DNA of 63,188 nt from assembly GCA_023428065.1 (NCBI GenBank), contig JAEYZI010000039.1, forward strand, positions 1 through 63,188, read 5' to 3'. The translations under genes were made by a program, and so were the position numbers. Each line of letters starts with the position of its first letter. Position 1 is the stretch's first letter. The notes beneath the pieces are model-generated. The model saw only the letters and a list, made by a program, of their open reading frames with translations. It did not search any database and was not told where the DNA came from. This DNA is from Actinomycetes bacterium (GTDB lineage: Bacteria > Actinomycetota > Actinomycetes > Actinomycetales > Microbacteriaceae). Positions 40,308 to 49,380 of the stretch are shown one piece after another.

Positions 40308-41024
40308 CTAGCGTCCCCAGGCGGAACGGGGCGCTGGGACGACCGGCACGGGCGTGTAGTGCCAGTGCGCCCCGTTCGCGTAGTGCCCCGACGCCCACGG
40401 CGAGGCCCAGATCGCCTGCTCGACGGATGCCGTGTCGACGCTCGCCATGAACGCCGCGCGGATACCGGCGTAGCCGCGGTTGGTGACGAGCGCATCGGCC
40501 GCGTTGCGGGCCGCCGCGACGAGATCCGTGTTCGATCCCGTGCCGCCCGGTCCGTAGCTCGCGCCCCATCCGTTGTTGAGCGGGTTGTTGCGCGTCCACC
40601 AGCTGTCGACGTAGTTCTCCTGGCGCATCCACCGCGTGATGACGGTGACGTTGGACTCGGTCACCGGGAAGCCCGCGTAGAGAAGCACGAGCTTCGCCCA
40701 GTCGTGGTTGGTGCCGCCCGCGATGAAGGTCTCCTCGCCGCTCGTCGCGTCGTACTCGTCGCGCGCCACGGCGCCCGTCGCCTCCAGGTGCTGCAGTGCC
40801 TCGTGCGTCGAGACCTCGAGCTCCTGAGCGTGCTCCTGTGCGAAGGCGGCGATGTCCGCCGAGGCGTCGCTCTCCGAAGCGGGCGGCGCGAGTGCCACGG
40901 TCGTCACGATGCCGATCGTGACGGCGATCGCCGCGCCCACGAGCGCCCCCCGGGTGCGTCCTCCCGCACGGGAGGCGTCGAACCTCTCGCGGAGCATGCG
41001 ATAGACCGTGGGCAGATGCGTCAT
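40308..41024 (-). CDS. Exported lysozyme-like peptidoglycan hydrolase candidate
   Basis: 238 residues from ATG 41024 (GTG 41063 would add 13). One hydrophobic segment at about 27-45 serves as signal or anchor, followed by a helical linker (AFAQEHAQELEVSTHEALQH) and ARDEYDATSGEETFIAG. The C-terminal ~130 residues read VITRWMRQENYVDSWWTRNN, then PLNNGWGAS and ALVTNRGYAGIRAAFMAS. A single Glu after RWMRQ and the NNPLN motif recall lysozyme-like phage and actinobacterial hydrolases. Catalysis is not shown. It ends 3 bp from the convergent zinc-protein gene. Confidence 0.65.
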   Translation of the reverse strand: MTHLPTVYRMLRERFDASRAGGRTRGALVGAAIAVTIGIVTTVALAPPASESDASADIAAFAQEHAQELEVSTHEALQHLEATGAVARDEYDATSGEETFIAGGTNHDWAKLVLLYAGFPVTESNVTVITRWMRQENYVDSWWTRNNPLNNGWGASYGPGGTGSNTDLVAAARNAADALVTNRGYAGIRAAFMASVDTASVEQAIWASPWASGHYANGAHWHYTPVPVVPAPRSAWGR

Positions 41025-41127
41025 AGGCGTTCCGGCGTCGCCCGAACGGGGGGTGACGCGCACCCAGGTTACCAGCGAGCTTGGGAACCACCTGGGAGAA
41101 GCCCCCGGTCGGCGACGACCGAGCGTG

Positions 41128-41865
41128 TCAGGCGGCGGTCTCGTCGCGCAGAAGGGCCGCCGCGCTCCGCATGTGAGCCCGCATCGCCGACGCCGCGGCC
41201 TCGGGGTCGCCCGCGGCGATCGCGGCGTGCACGGCGCGGTGCTCCTCGAGGGCGGCCGCGGCGTGGTGCCGCACGTCGGTGCGCCCCATCGCGCGTGAGC
41301 GCAGGAGGCCGTGAGTCGTGTCGAGCACGTCCTGCAGGGTCGTGTTGCCCGTCGCGCGCGCGAGCTCGCGATGGAACTCCCGGTCGGCCGCGATGAACTC
41401 CGTCACCGCGTCGAGGCTCGCCGCCGCACGCGCCAGATGCGGCGCGAGCAGTGCCGCCGTCGCCGCGCCCGATCGTTCGGCCGCGAGCCAGGCGGCGTGG
41501 ATCTCGAGGGCGCTGCGCAGCTCGACGAGCTCCTCGACGTCGCGCTCGCCCACGAGCATCCCCCAGCGGATGCTCTCGGGCAGCACGGCGCTGCGCTCGG
41601 AGCGCAGGAAGGTGCCGGCACCCGGCCGGGTCTCGACGACGCCGAGGGTGTCGAGGGTCGCGAGCGCCTCGCGCACCGCGGAGCGGCTCACCCCGAGCAC
41701 CTCGGCGAGACGGCGTTCGGGAGGCAGTCGCGATCCGGGGGCGATGGACCCGCTCGTGAACAGCTCGAGGAGGCTCGACGTGACGGCCGACGCGCCGCTC
41801 CCCGCGCGCAACGGCACGAGCGCATCGCAGATCAGATGCGCGTCGCTCGTCGGGTACGCCGGCAT
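41128..41865 (-). CDS. GntR-family regulator, FadR subfamily
   Basis: 245 residues from ATG 41865. The N-terminal winged helix contains FTSGSIAPGSRLPPERRLAE then LGVSRSAVREALATL; the all-helical FCD domain has ELRSALEIHAAWLAAERS, the metal-binding Asp/His pair in FIAADREFHRELARATGN, and EEHRAVHAAIAAGD. The FCD domain usually binds sugar acids or other carboxylates. TACCGT is 6 nt before the ATG. A sugar locus lies 1.7 kb away but has its own LacI regulator, so its target is uncertain. Confidence 0.9.
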   Translation of the reverse strand: MPAYPTSDAHLICDALVPLRAGSGASAVTSSLLELFTSGSIAPGSRLPPERRLAEVLGVSRSAVREALATLDTLGVVETRPGAGTFLRSERSAVLPESIRWGMLVGERDVEELVELRSALEIHAAWLAAERSGAATAALLAPHLARAAASLDAVTEFIAADREFHRELARATGNTTLQDVLDTTHGLLRSRAMGRTDVRHHAAAALEEHRAVHAAIAAGDPEAAASAMRAHMRSAAALLRDETAA

Positions 41866-41933
41866 GACGTCACGGTAGCAATGCGGTCTGACAGCGGGGA
41901 GCGCCCGTCCGGGGGTGGACCGGGCGGGTCGCC

Positions 41934-42425
41934 TCACCCCGGTGGCGGGTGGGGTGCACGCAGGCTCCGCCCGCCGAGGAACGCGAGCAGTGCGGCGGCG
42001 GTGTCCTCGAGCACGGGCCCGCGACCGAAGCTCCAGTCGGCGTCCGTCGCGCGCAGGCTGTGGCCCGCGATGACGGCCCGGATCTCGGTGGGCGCGGCGG
42101 CGGCGCGCCCGAGTGCAACCGCCCCCGCAGCGCGCGGCGGCACGTGCGGCTCGACGCCGATCCGCTCGCACAGTTCGAGATAGGCGTACACCGCTCGATC
42201 GAGCTCGGCGAGCCGCGTCGGCCGCGCGGTCCCGTCGCGGCGCACGCGGGGCGTCGGCAGCGCGGCGTCGAACGCGTCGGCGGCGGCGGAGTCCGGATGC
42301 CGCTCGAGCGCGGCCCGGGCGGCGTCGCGGACGGCCGCGAGCTCCGCATCCCAGCCCCGGTGCACGCCCGACTCGTCGACGCGCGGGCGCCCGAAGAGGG
42401 GCAGATCGCGCCACATGTCCGACAT
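41934..42425 (-). CDS. Hypothetical protein divergent from lacI
   Basis: 163 residues, soluble, rich in Ala, Arg and Asp, with no signal or TM segment (starts MSDMWRDLPLFGRPRVDESG; later VIAGHSLRATDADWSFGRGP). No family recognised. TATGAT is 8 nt before the ATG on the minus strand. The 23-bp LacI palindrome sits just upstream of that box, so the LacI protein may control it. Confidence 0.65.
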   Translation of the reverse strand: MSDMWRDLPLFGRPRVDESGVHRGWDAELAAVRDAARAALERHPDSAAADAFDAALPTPRVRRDGTARPTRLAELDRAVYAYLELCERIGVEPHVPPRAAGAVALGRAAAAPTEIRAVIAGHSLRATDADWSFGRGPVLEDTAAALLAFLGGRSLRAPHPPPG

Positions 42426-42445
42426 GCTGCGTCATCATAGGCCGC

Positions 42446-42468
42446 CGGAATGTGACCGTCACATTCCG
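42446..42468. promoter_or_regulatory. 23-bp perfect palindrome, LacI-family operator
   Basis: CGGAATGTGAC-C-GTCACATTCCG, perfect 11-bp arms around one base, between the divergent hypothetical gene and lacI. It contains GTCACA (42458-42463), which with CAGGAT (42481-42486) at 17-bp spacing could be the lacI promoter. The core TGTGAC/GTCACA recurs before the aldolase operon, so the LacI protein probably binds both. Confidence 0.75.
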
Positions 42469-42540
42469 GGCGGCTCCTGTGTCAGGATTGCGACACGGCA
42501 CCGCATCCCGGACCGCCGCCGCACGCCCGAGGAAGCGCAC

Positions 42541-43545
42541 GTGACACTCGATCCGGCCCCTGGCCGCCCGCCCAGCATCCGCGACGTCGCGCGGCTCGCG
42601 GGGGTCTCGCACCAGACCGTGTCGCGTGTGCTCAACAACCACCCGAGCATCCGCGACACGACGCGCCAACGCGTGCTCGACGTCATGGCCGAGCTGCAGT
42701 ACCGTCCCAACCGCGCGGCGCGCGCCCTCGCCTCGAGCCGCTCGCGCACGATCGGCATCCTCTCGGCCATGAGCACCGACTACGGCCCCGCCTCGATCAT
42801 CACGAGCGTGGAGGCCGCGGCGCGCGCCAACGGCTACTGGGTGAGCATCGCCAACATCGACCCGAGCGTCGAGGGCTCGCTCGGCGACGCCCTCGACCAG
42901 CTGCGCGCGCAGGCCGTGGAGGGGATCGTCGTGGTCGCGCCGCAGAAGCGCATCTTCGAGGCGCTCGCGATCCTCCCCTTCGAGGTGCCCTACGTGACGT
43001 TGCAGGCGGTCGGCGACGACGGCCACGCCCTGTTCTTCGACCAGTACGCGGGCGCGCGTCTCGCGACGCGCCACCTCCTCGAGCTCGGCCACCGCGGTAT
43101 CTACCACCTCACGGGCCCGCAGGACTGGATCGAGGCGGATGCGCGCATGCAGGGCTTCCTCGACGAGATGAACGCGTGGGACGCGCCGACGACGGCGCCC
43201 ATCCTCGGCGACTGGACCGCCGACTTCGGCTACTTCGCGGGGCGCGAGCTGCTGCGGGTCCGCGACTTCACGGCCGTGTTCGCCTCCAACGACCAGATGG
43301 CGCTCGGCCTCCTGCACGCCTTCCGCGACGGCGGGCTCGACGTGCCGGGCGACGTGAGCGTCATCGGCTTCGACGACATCCCCGAGGCCGCGCACTTCTG
43401 GCCTCCCCTCACGACGGTGCGTCAGGACTTCGCCGAGCTCGGCGCGCGCGCCGTGGCGTTCCTCATCGGCGAGCTCGACGGCGTCGGCAACACCATCCCG
43501 CCGCAGCTCATGGTGCGCGCCTCGACCGCGCCCGCCCCGCACTGA
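42541..43545 (+). CDS. LacI-family transcriptional regulator of the sugar operon
   Basis: 334 residues from GTG 42541. HTH IRDVARLAGVSHQTVSRVLN with hinge helix NRAARALAS, then a periplasmic-binding-protein-like sensor domain (RTIGILSAMSTDYGPASIIT; FDQYAGARLATRHLLELGHR; VFASNDQMALGLLHAFRDGG; VIGFDDIPEAAHFWPPLTTV). Complete, with the usual length. Palindromes before this gene and before the next operon share TGTGAC/GTCACA. The effector is probably the transported sugar. Confidence 0.93.
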   Translation: MTLDPAPGRPPSIRDVARLAGVSHQTVSRVLNNHPSIRDTTRQRVLDVMAELQYRPNRAARALASSRSRTIGILSAMSTDYGPASIITSVEAAARANGYWVSIANIDPSVEGSLGDALDQLRAQAVEGIVVVAPQKRIFEALAILPFEVPYVTLQAVGDDGHALFFDQYAGARLATRHLLELGHRGIYHLTGPQDWIEADARMQGFLDEMNAWDAPTTAPILGDWTADFGYFAGRELLRVRDFTAVFASNDQMALGLLHAFRDGGLDVPGDVSVIGFDDIPEAAHFWPPLTTVRQDFAELGARAVAFLIGELDGVGNTIPPQLMVRASTAPAPH

Positions 43546-43574
43546 CGCCGTTATCGGGTCGATACCTTCGCGAC

Positions 43575-43638
43575 TTGACACGCGTCATCCGGTGCACCTT
43601 ATAGTTCGATGTGACCGGTAACAGTGACCGGTCACATT
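43575..43638 (+). promoter_or_regulatory. Promoter and LacI operators of the sugar operon
   Basis: -35 TTGACA (43575-43580), 19-bp spacer, -10 TATAGT (43600-43605). Two adjoining elements follow, TGTGACCGGTAACA (43610-43623) and the perfect palindrome GTGACCGGTCAC (43624-43635). They cover the expected start of the RNA, so a bound repressor would block transcription. No leaderless box is used here. Confidence 0.72.
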
Positions 43639-43664
43639 CTGAGACGACGGAGTCGGGAGGCCCG

Positions 43665-44510
43665 GTGAACCGCTTCGAGCCGCGCATCGAGGTGGCCGTG
43701 GCGCGCGTGCGCGCCGACGTCGCCCGACTGCACAAGCTCCTCGTGCGCGGCGGTCTCGCCTCCTGGACGAGCGGTGTCGTCTCCGGCCGTGTGCCCGACT
43801 CGGAGCTCTTCGTCATCAAGCCGGGCGGCCTCGACCACTCCGAGCTCGCGCCCGACAACATGGTGCTCGTCGACCTCGACGGCCACGTCGTCGACGGCAC
43901 CCCCGGCGCCGAGCACGCTCCGACGCGCGGCGTCGACGTGCACGCCGCGCTCTACCGGCACTCCGACGCGATCGGCGGCGTCGTGCACACTCACTCACCT
44001 TTCGCGACCGCGTTCGCCCTGCGCGGCGAGCCCGTGCCCGCGATCTCCACGACCGTCGCCGACGAGTTCGGCGGCGCCGTGCCCGTGCTGCCCTACACGG
44101 GTCCGGATGCCGAGCTCGCGCGCGAGCTCGGTGCCGTGCTCGACGCCCAGCCGAGCCGCGCCGTGCTGCTCGAACGCCACGGCGTGTACGCCGTGGGGGA
44201 GCGACCGCGCGACGCCGTGCGCGCGGCCGTGCTCCTCGAGGACGCCGCGCGCGCCGTGCAGCTCGCACGCGCCGGCGGCACCGACATCCGCCCCCTCGAT
44301 GCGGGCGACGTCGCCCGCATCCGCGATCGGCGACTGCGCGCCGACGCCGAACGTCGCGCCGCCGAGCGCGACGCCGAGCTCGCGACAGCGGGCTCCTTCC
44401 CGACCTCCCGACCGGGCGCCGCCCGGACTGGCGGCGAGCCCGGTTCATGGACGACCCCGGGCTCAGACGGCTTCACCCCCGACAACGACGTCCGCACCAG
44501 AACACAGTGA
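43665..44510 (+). CDS. Class II aldolase/adducin-family sugar-phosphate enzyme
   Basis: 281 residues from GTG 43665 with GGGAGG upstream. The zinc fold of L-ribulose-5-phosphate 4-epimerase and L-fuculose-phosphate aldolase: metal His pair in GGVVHTHSPFATAF and a third His in ERHGVYAVG. The phosphate loop, normally G-N-V-S, reads TSGVVSGRVPD, so the conserved Asn is Val. The last ~50 residues are a low-complexity tail. First gene of the operon; no isomerase or kinase is near, so the substrate is open. Confidence 0.82.
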   Translation: MNRFEPRIEVAVARVRADVARLHKLLVRGGLASWTSGVVSGRVPDSELFVIKPGGLDHSELAPDNMVLVDLDGHVVDGTPGAEHAPTRGVDVHAALYRHSDAIGGVVHTHSPFATAFALRGEPVPAISTTVADEFGGAVPVLPYTGPDAELARELGAVLDAQPSRAVLLERHGVYAVGERPRDAVRAAVLLEDAARAVQLARAGGTDIRPLDAGDVARIRDRRLRADAERRAAERDAELATAGSFPTSRPGAARTGGEPGSWTTPGSDGFTPDNDVRTRTQ

Positions 44511-44521
44511 AAGGAACAACC

Positions 44522-45643
44522 GTGAAGACGAAGAAGTTCGCGCTCGCCGCAGTCGCGGCCGGTTCGATGCTCGCCCTCGCCGCGTGCGCCCCCTCGGGCG
44601 GCGACGGCGGCTCGGGCGGCGGCGACGGCGGCCTCATCGGCGTGGCCATGCCCACCAAGAGCTCCGAGCGCTGGATCCAGGACGGCAACGCCGTCAAGGC
44701 CGCTCTCGAGGCCGAGGGCTACACCGTCGACCTCCAGTACGCCGAGGACGACATCCCCACCCAGGTCTCGCAGGTCGAGAACATGATCACGAAGGGCGCC
44801 GAGGCGCTCATCATCGCGTCGATCGACGGCACGACCCTCACCGAGGTGCTCCAGACCGCGGCCGACGCCGACATCCCGGTCATCGCCTACGACCGCCTCA
44901 TCAAGGGAACCGAGAACGTGGACTACTACGCCACGTTCGACAACTTCCTCGTGGGTCAGCAGCAGGCCTGGACGGTGCTCAACGGTCTCGGCCTCACCGA
45001 GCTCGACGGCACCCCGATCGCCGACGCTCCGGCCGGTCCGTTCAACATCGAGCTGTTCGCCGGTTCGCTCGACGACAACAACGCCTTCTTCTTCTGGAAC
45101 GGCGCGATGGACGTGCTCCAGCCGCTCATCGACGACGGCACGCTCGTCGTGAAGTCGGGCCAGACCGACATCGAGCAGGCCGCGACGCTGCGCTGGGACG
45201 GCGAGACCGCCCAGAGCCGCATGGAGGACCTCCTCACGGCGAACTACTCGGACGGCTCGAAGGTCGACGCGGTGCTCTCGCCCTACGACGGCATCTCGCG
45301 CGGCATCATCTCGGCCCTCACCGACGCCGGCTACTCGGTCGGCGACGAGTGGCCGATCATCTCCGGCCAGGACGCCGAGGTCGACTCGGTCAAGGCGATC
45401 CTCTCGGGCGAGCAGTACGCGACCATCTTCAAGGACACGCGTGAGCTCGCGAAGGTCGCGGCCGGCATGGCCGTCGCCCTGCTGAACGGCGAGGAGCCCG
45501 AGGTCAACGACACCGAGACGTACGACAACGACGTCAAGGTCGTGCCCTCCTACCTGCTCGCCCCCGTGCAGGTCGTGAAGGACAACGTCAAGCCGGCGCT
45601 CGTCGACACCGGGTACTGGACCGCCGAGGAGCTCGGCCTCTAA
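44522..45643 (+). CDS. Sugar ABC transporter substrate-binding lipoprotein (ChvE/XylF type)
   Basis: 373 residues from GTG 44522 (GAAAGGA upstream). Lipobox LAAC with a Gly/Ser linker, then type I periplasmic binding fold: LIGVAMPTKSSERWIQDGNA, ENMITKGAEALIIASIDGTT, FWNGAMDVLQPLIDDG, LSPYDGISRGIISALTDAGY. These are the marks of ChvE-like proteins of multiple monosaccharide transporters (glucose, galactose, arabinose, xylose and others). The gene is followed by a large hairpin before the ATPase gene. Confidence 0.92.
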   Translation: MKTKKFALAAVAAGSMLALAACAPSGGDGGSGGGDGGLIGVAMPTKSSERWIQDGNAVKAALEAEGYTVDLQYAEDDIPTQVSQVENMITKGAEALIIASIDGTTLTEVLQTAADADIPVIAYDRLIKGTENVDYYATFDNFLVGQQQAWTVLNGLGLTELDGTPIADAPAGPFNIELFAGSLDDNNAFFFWNGAMDVLQPLIDDGTLVVKSGQTDIEQAATLRWDGETAQSRMEDLLTANYSDGSKVDAVLSPYDGISRGIISALTDAGYSVGDEWPIISGQDAEVDSVKAILSGEQYATIFKDTRELAKVAAGMAVALLNGEEPEVNDTETYDNDVKVVPSYLLAPVQVVKDNVKPALVDTGYWTAEELGL

Positions 45644-45671
45644 TACGGAGACCGCTCTACAGGTATGACCC

Positions 45672-45707
45672 GATGGTGGGGGAGGATGGGAGTCCTCCCC
45701 CACCATC
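45672..45707 (+). other. Large intercistronic stem-loop
   Basis: Perfect 15-bp stem (45672-45686 with 45693-45707) and 6-nt loop, between the binding-protein gene and the ATPase gene. There is no U-tract and the operon goes on, so it is better placed to protect the upstream mRNA or to lower readthrough than to end transcription fully. The stem also contains GGGGGAGGA. Confidence 0.75.
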
Positions 45708-45735
45708 TCCGGAATCAACGAGGAAGTCGGCGATC

Positions 45736-47265
<1,530 letters not shown>

Positions 47266-47293
47266 CCCGCGGGCGAGAGAAGGAACCGCACCC

Positions 47294-48538
47294 ATGTCCA
47301 ACCCCCAAACCCCGACCCCGACGGAGTCGACGGCGGTCGGCGGGAACATCAACCCGGTCGAGAACAAGTTCACCTCGTGGCTCACCCACGTGCTGTCGGA
47401 TCTCGGCAAGAACGGCATCTTCATCGCGCTCGTCGCGGTCGTCGTGCTGTTCTCGATCACGACCAACGGCATCCTGCTGCGGCCGCAGAACATCTCGAAC
47501 CTGATCGTGCAGAACGGCTACATCCTCGTTCTCGCGATCGGCATGGTGATGGTCATCATCGCGGGCCACATCGACCTCTCGGTCGGATCGGTCGCCGCCT
47601 TCGTGGGCGCATGCTCGGGCGTCTTCGCGGTGCACTGGGGCCTGCCCTGGTGGCTCTCGATCGTGCTCTCGCTGCTCATCGGCGCCGCGGTCGGCGTGTG
47701 GCAGGGATTCTGGATCGCCTTCGTCGGCATCCCCGCGTTCATCGTGACATTGGCGGGAATGCTCATCTTCCGCGGGCTCGCGCTCGTCGTGCTCGGCAAC
47801 CAGAACATCGGATCGTTCCCCGCGGAGTACCGCGCGCTCGGCAACGGCTTCCTCACGAACGTCTTCGGCGACTTCGAGATCGACCCGCTCACGCTCGCGA
47901 TCGGGGCCCTCGCGGTCGTGCTCATCGTCATCCAGGCGCTCCGCACGCGCCGCGGCCGCATCAAGTACGGCCAGGAGGTCGAGCCGGCGGCGTGGTTCGT
48001 CGCGAAGCTCGTGCTCGTCGCGGCGGCGATCGCGTTCTTCGCCTACGCGCTCGCGTCGTACAAGGGCATCCCCGTGACGCTCATCGTGCTCGCCGCGCTC
48101 GTGCTCATCTACGGCATCGTCATGAACCGCACGGTGTTCGGCCGCCACATCTACGCGATCGGCGGCAACCGCCACGCGGCCGAGCTCTCGGGCATCAAGA
48201 CGCGTCGCGTGGACTTCTGGCTGTTCGTCAACATGGGCGTGCTCGCGGCGCTCGCGGGCCTCATCTTCACCGCCCGCCTCAACCTCGCGGGCCCGAAGGC
48301 GGGTGACGGCTTCGAGCTCGAGGCCATCTCGGCCGCGTTCATCGGCGGTGCCGCGGTGCAGGGCGGTGTCGGCACGATCGGCGGCGCGATCATCGGTGGT
48401 CTCATCATCGGCGTGCTCAACAACGGCATGTCGATCATGGGCATCGGCATCGAGTGGCAGCAGGCCGTGAAGGGACTCGTGCTGCTGCTCGCGGTCGCCT
48501 TCGACGTCTACAACAAGCGGCGCTCGGGTCGTTCGTAA
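47294..48538 (+). CDS. Sugar ABC transporter permease (MmsB/XylH type)
   Basis: 414 residues with about 10-12 TM helices. Family motifs: GHIDLSVGSVAAFVGACSGV, LAGMLIFRGLALVVLG, and the EAA-like YAIGGNRHAAELSGIKTRRV; late FELEAISAAFIGGAAVQGGV. It is the membrane channel of the importer. An intrinsic terminator follows 47 bp after the stop and closes the operon. Confidence 0.95.
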   Translation: MSNPQTPTPTESTAVGGNINPVENKFTSWLTHVLSDLGKNGIFIALVAVVVLFSITTNGILLRPQNISNLIVQNGYILVLAIGMVMVIIAGHIDLSVGSVAAFVGACSGVFAVHWGLPWWLSIVLSLLIGAAVGVWQGFWIAFVGIPAFIVTLAGMLIFRGLALVVLGNQNIGSFPAEYRALGNGFLTNVFGDFEIDPLTLAIGALAVVLIVIQALRTRRGRIKYGQEVEPAAWFVAKLVLVAAAIAFFAYALASYKGIPVTLIVLAALVLIYGIVMNRTVFGRHIYAIGGNRHAAELSGIKTRRVDFWLFVNMGVLAALAGLIFTARLNLAGPKAGDGFELEAISAAFIGGAAVQGGVGTIGGAIIGGLIIGVLNNGMSIMGIGIEWQQAVKGLVLLLAVAFDVYNKRRSGRS

Positions 48539-48584
48539 CTCCTCTCCGGCGGGCGGAGTCCGACGGACGCGGATGGGGAAACCG

Positions 48585-48618
48585 ACAGGCGGCGGGAGCA
48601 CCAGCTCCCGCCGCCTGT
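48585..48618 (+). terminator. Terminator of the sugar operon
   Basis: Perfect 15-bp stem (48585-48599 with 48604-48618) and ACCA loop, followed by TCCGTTCTC. It ends the aldolase-transporter operon before the leaderless promoter of the next gene. Confidence 0.85.
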
Positions 48619-48660
48619 TCCGTTCTCCGCCCGCGTCGCGGCGGTGAGTAGGGTGAGGAC

Positions 48661-49380
48661 GTGAGCGACGCCACCACGCCCCAGCCCGCATCGTCCGTAT
48701 CCGCCTCGCCGGACTCGAGCGGACCGGCGGCCCCCGCCCCGGCCGAGCCCGTGGTGCCGGCGCCTCCCGCCCGTTCGGCGGATGCCGCGCAGCGCCGCGC
48801 GCGCCGCGGCGCGATCGTCTCGGGCGCGATCGCCCTCCCGCTCGTGACGCTCGGCGTCGTGCTGCTCGCCGTGCCGCTCGCCGTCTGGTACCTCAGCACC
48901 GTCATCCGCACCCTCGTCGTCGTGGTCGCCAACATCCTGAGCGGCTCGGATGCCGCGGACGACGCCAACTCCACGCTCGGGGGGATCGACCCGGCCGCGC
49001 TCGGCGGCGTGACGCTCGGCTTCGCGATCGTCGGCGCCGTGTTCGTCGTCGCGGGTCTCCTGCTGAGTTTCTTCGTGCTGCGCTCGCACGGCGTCGCGAA
49101 GCCCGGTTACGTGACGGGCTTCGGCGTGAGCGTGGGGCTCGTGATCGCGACGATCCTCACGGCGACGGTCGGCGCGCTCACGGGCCTCGTCTTCGGCGCC
49201 GCCCGCACGGTGGCGCAGGTGCTCGGCAACGCGGCGCTCAGCATCGCGCTCACGACGATCGGCTCGGTCGTCGTGACGGTCGGGACGGGCATCCTCGTGT
49301 GGCTCTGGATGGAGCGGATCTTCCGCGCGCCCGCCGCCGCGTCCGAGCCCGAACCGGGGTCTCAGTCGCTCTCGCGGTGA
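48661..49380 (+). CDS. Hypothetical membrane protein, four predicted TM helices
   Basis: 239 residues from GTG 48661, which follows TAGGGT by 6 nt. A Pro/Ala/Ser-rich cytoplasmic N-terminus (1-50) precedes helices at about 57-84, 118-142, 152-180 and 190-220. No family recognised. Its last 19 bp overlap the end of the convergent RamB-type gene. Codon use is native. Confidence 0.75.
   Translation: MSDATTPQPASSVSASPDSSGPAAPAPAEPVVPAPPARSADAAQRRARRGAIVSGAIALPLVTLGVVLLAVPLAVWYLSTVIRTLVVVVANILSGSDAADDANSTLGGIDPAALGGVTLGFAIVGAVFVVAGLLLSFFVLRSHGVAKPGYVTGFGVSVGLVIATILTATVGALTGLVFGAARTVAQVLGNAALSIALTTIGSVVVTVGTGILVWLWMERIFRAPAAASEPEPGSQSLSR

Noticed and set aside
41025..41063. GTG 41063 as start of the lysozyme-like gene
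   Set aside because: A TAACCT box lies only 2 nt before it, too close for transcription to include this codon, so ATG 41024 is preferred; the choice is not certain.
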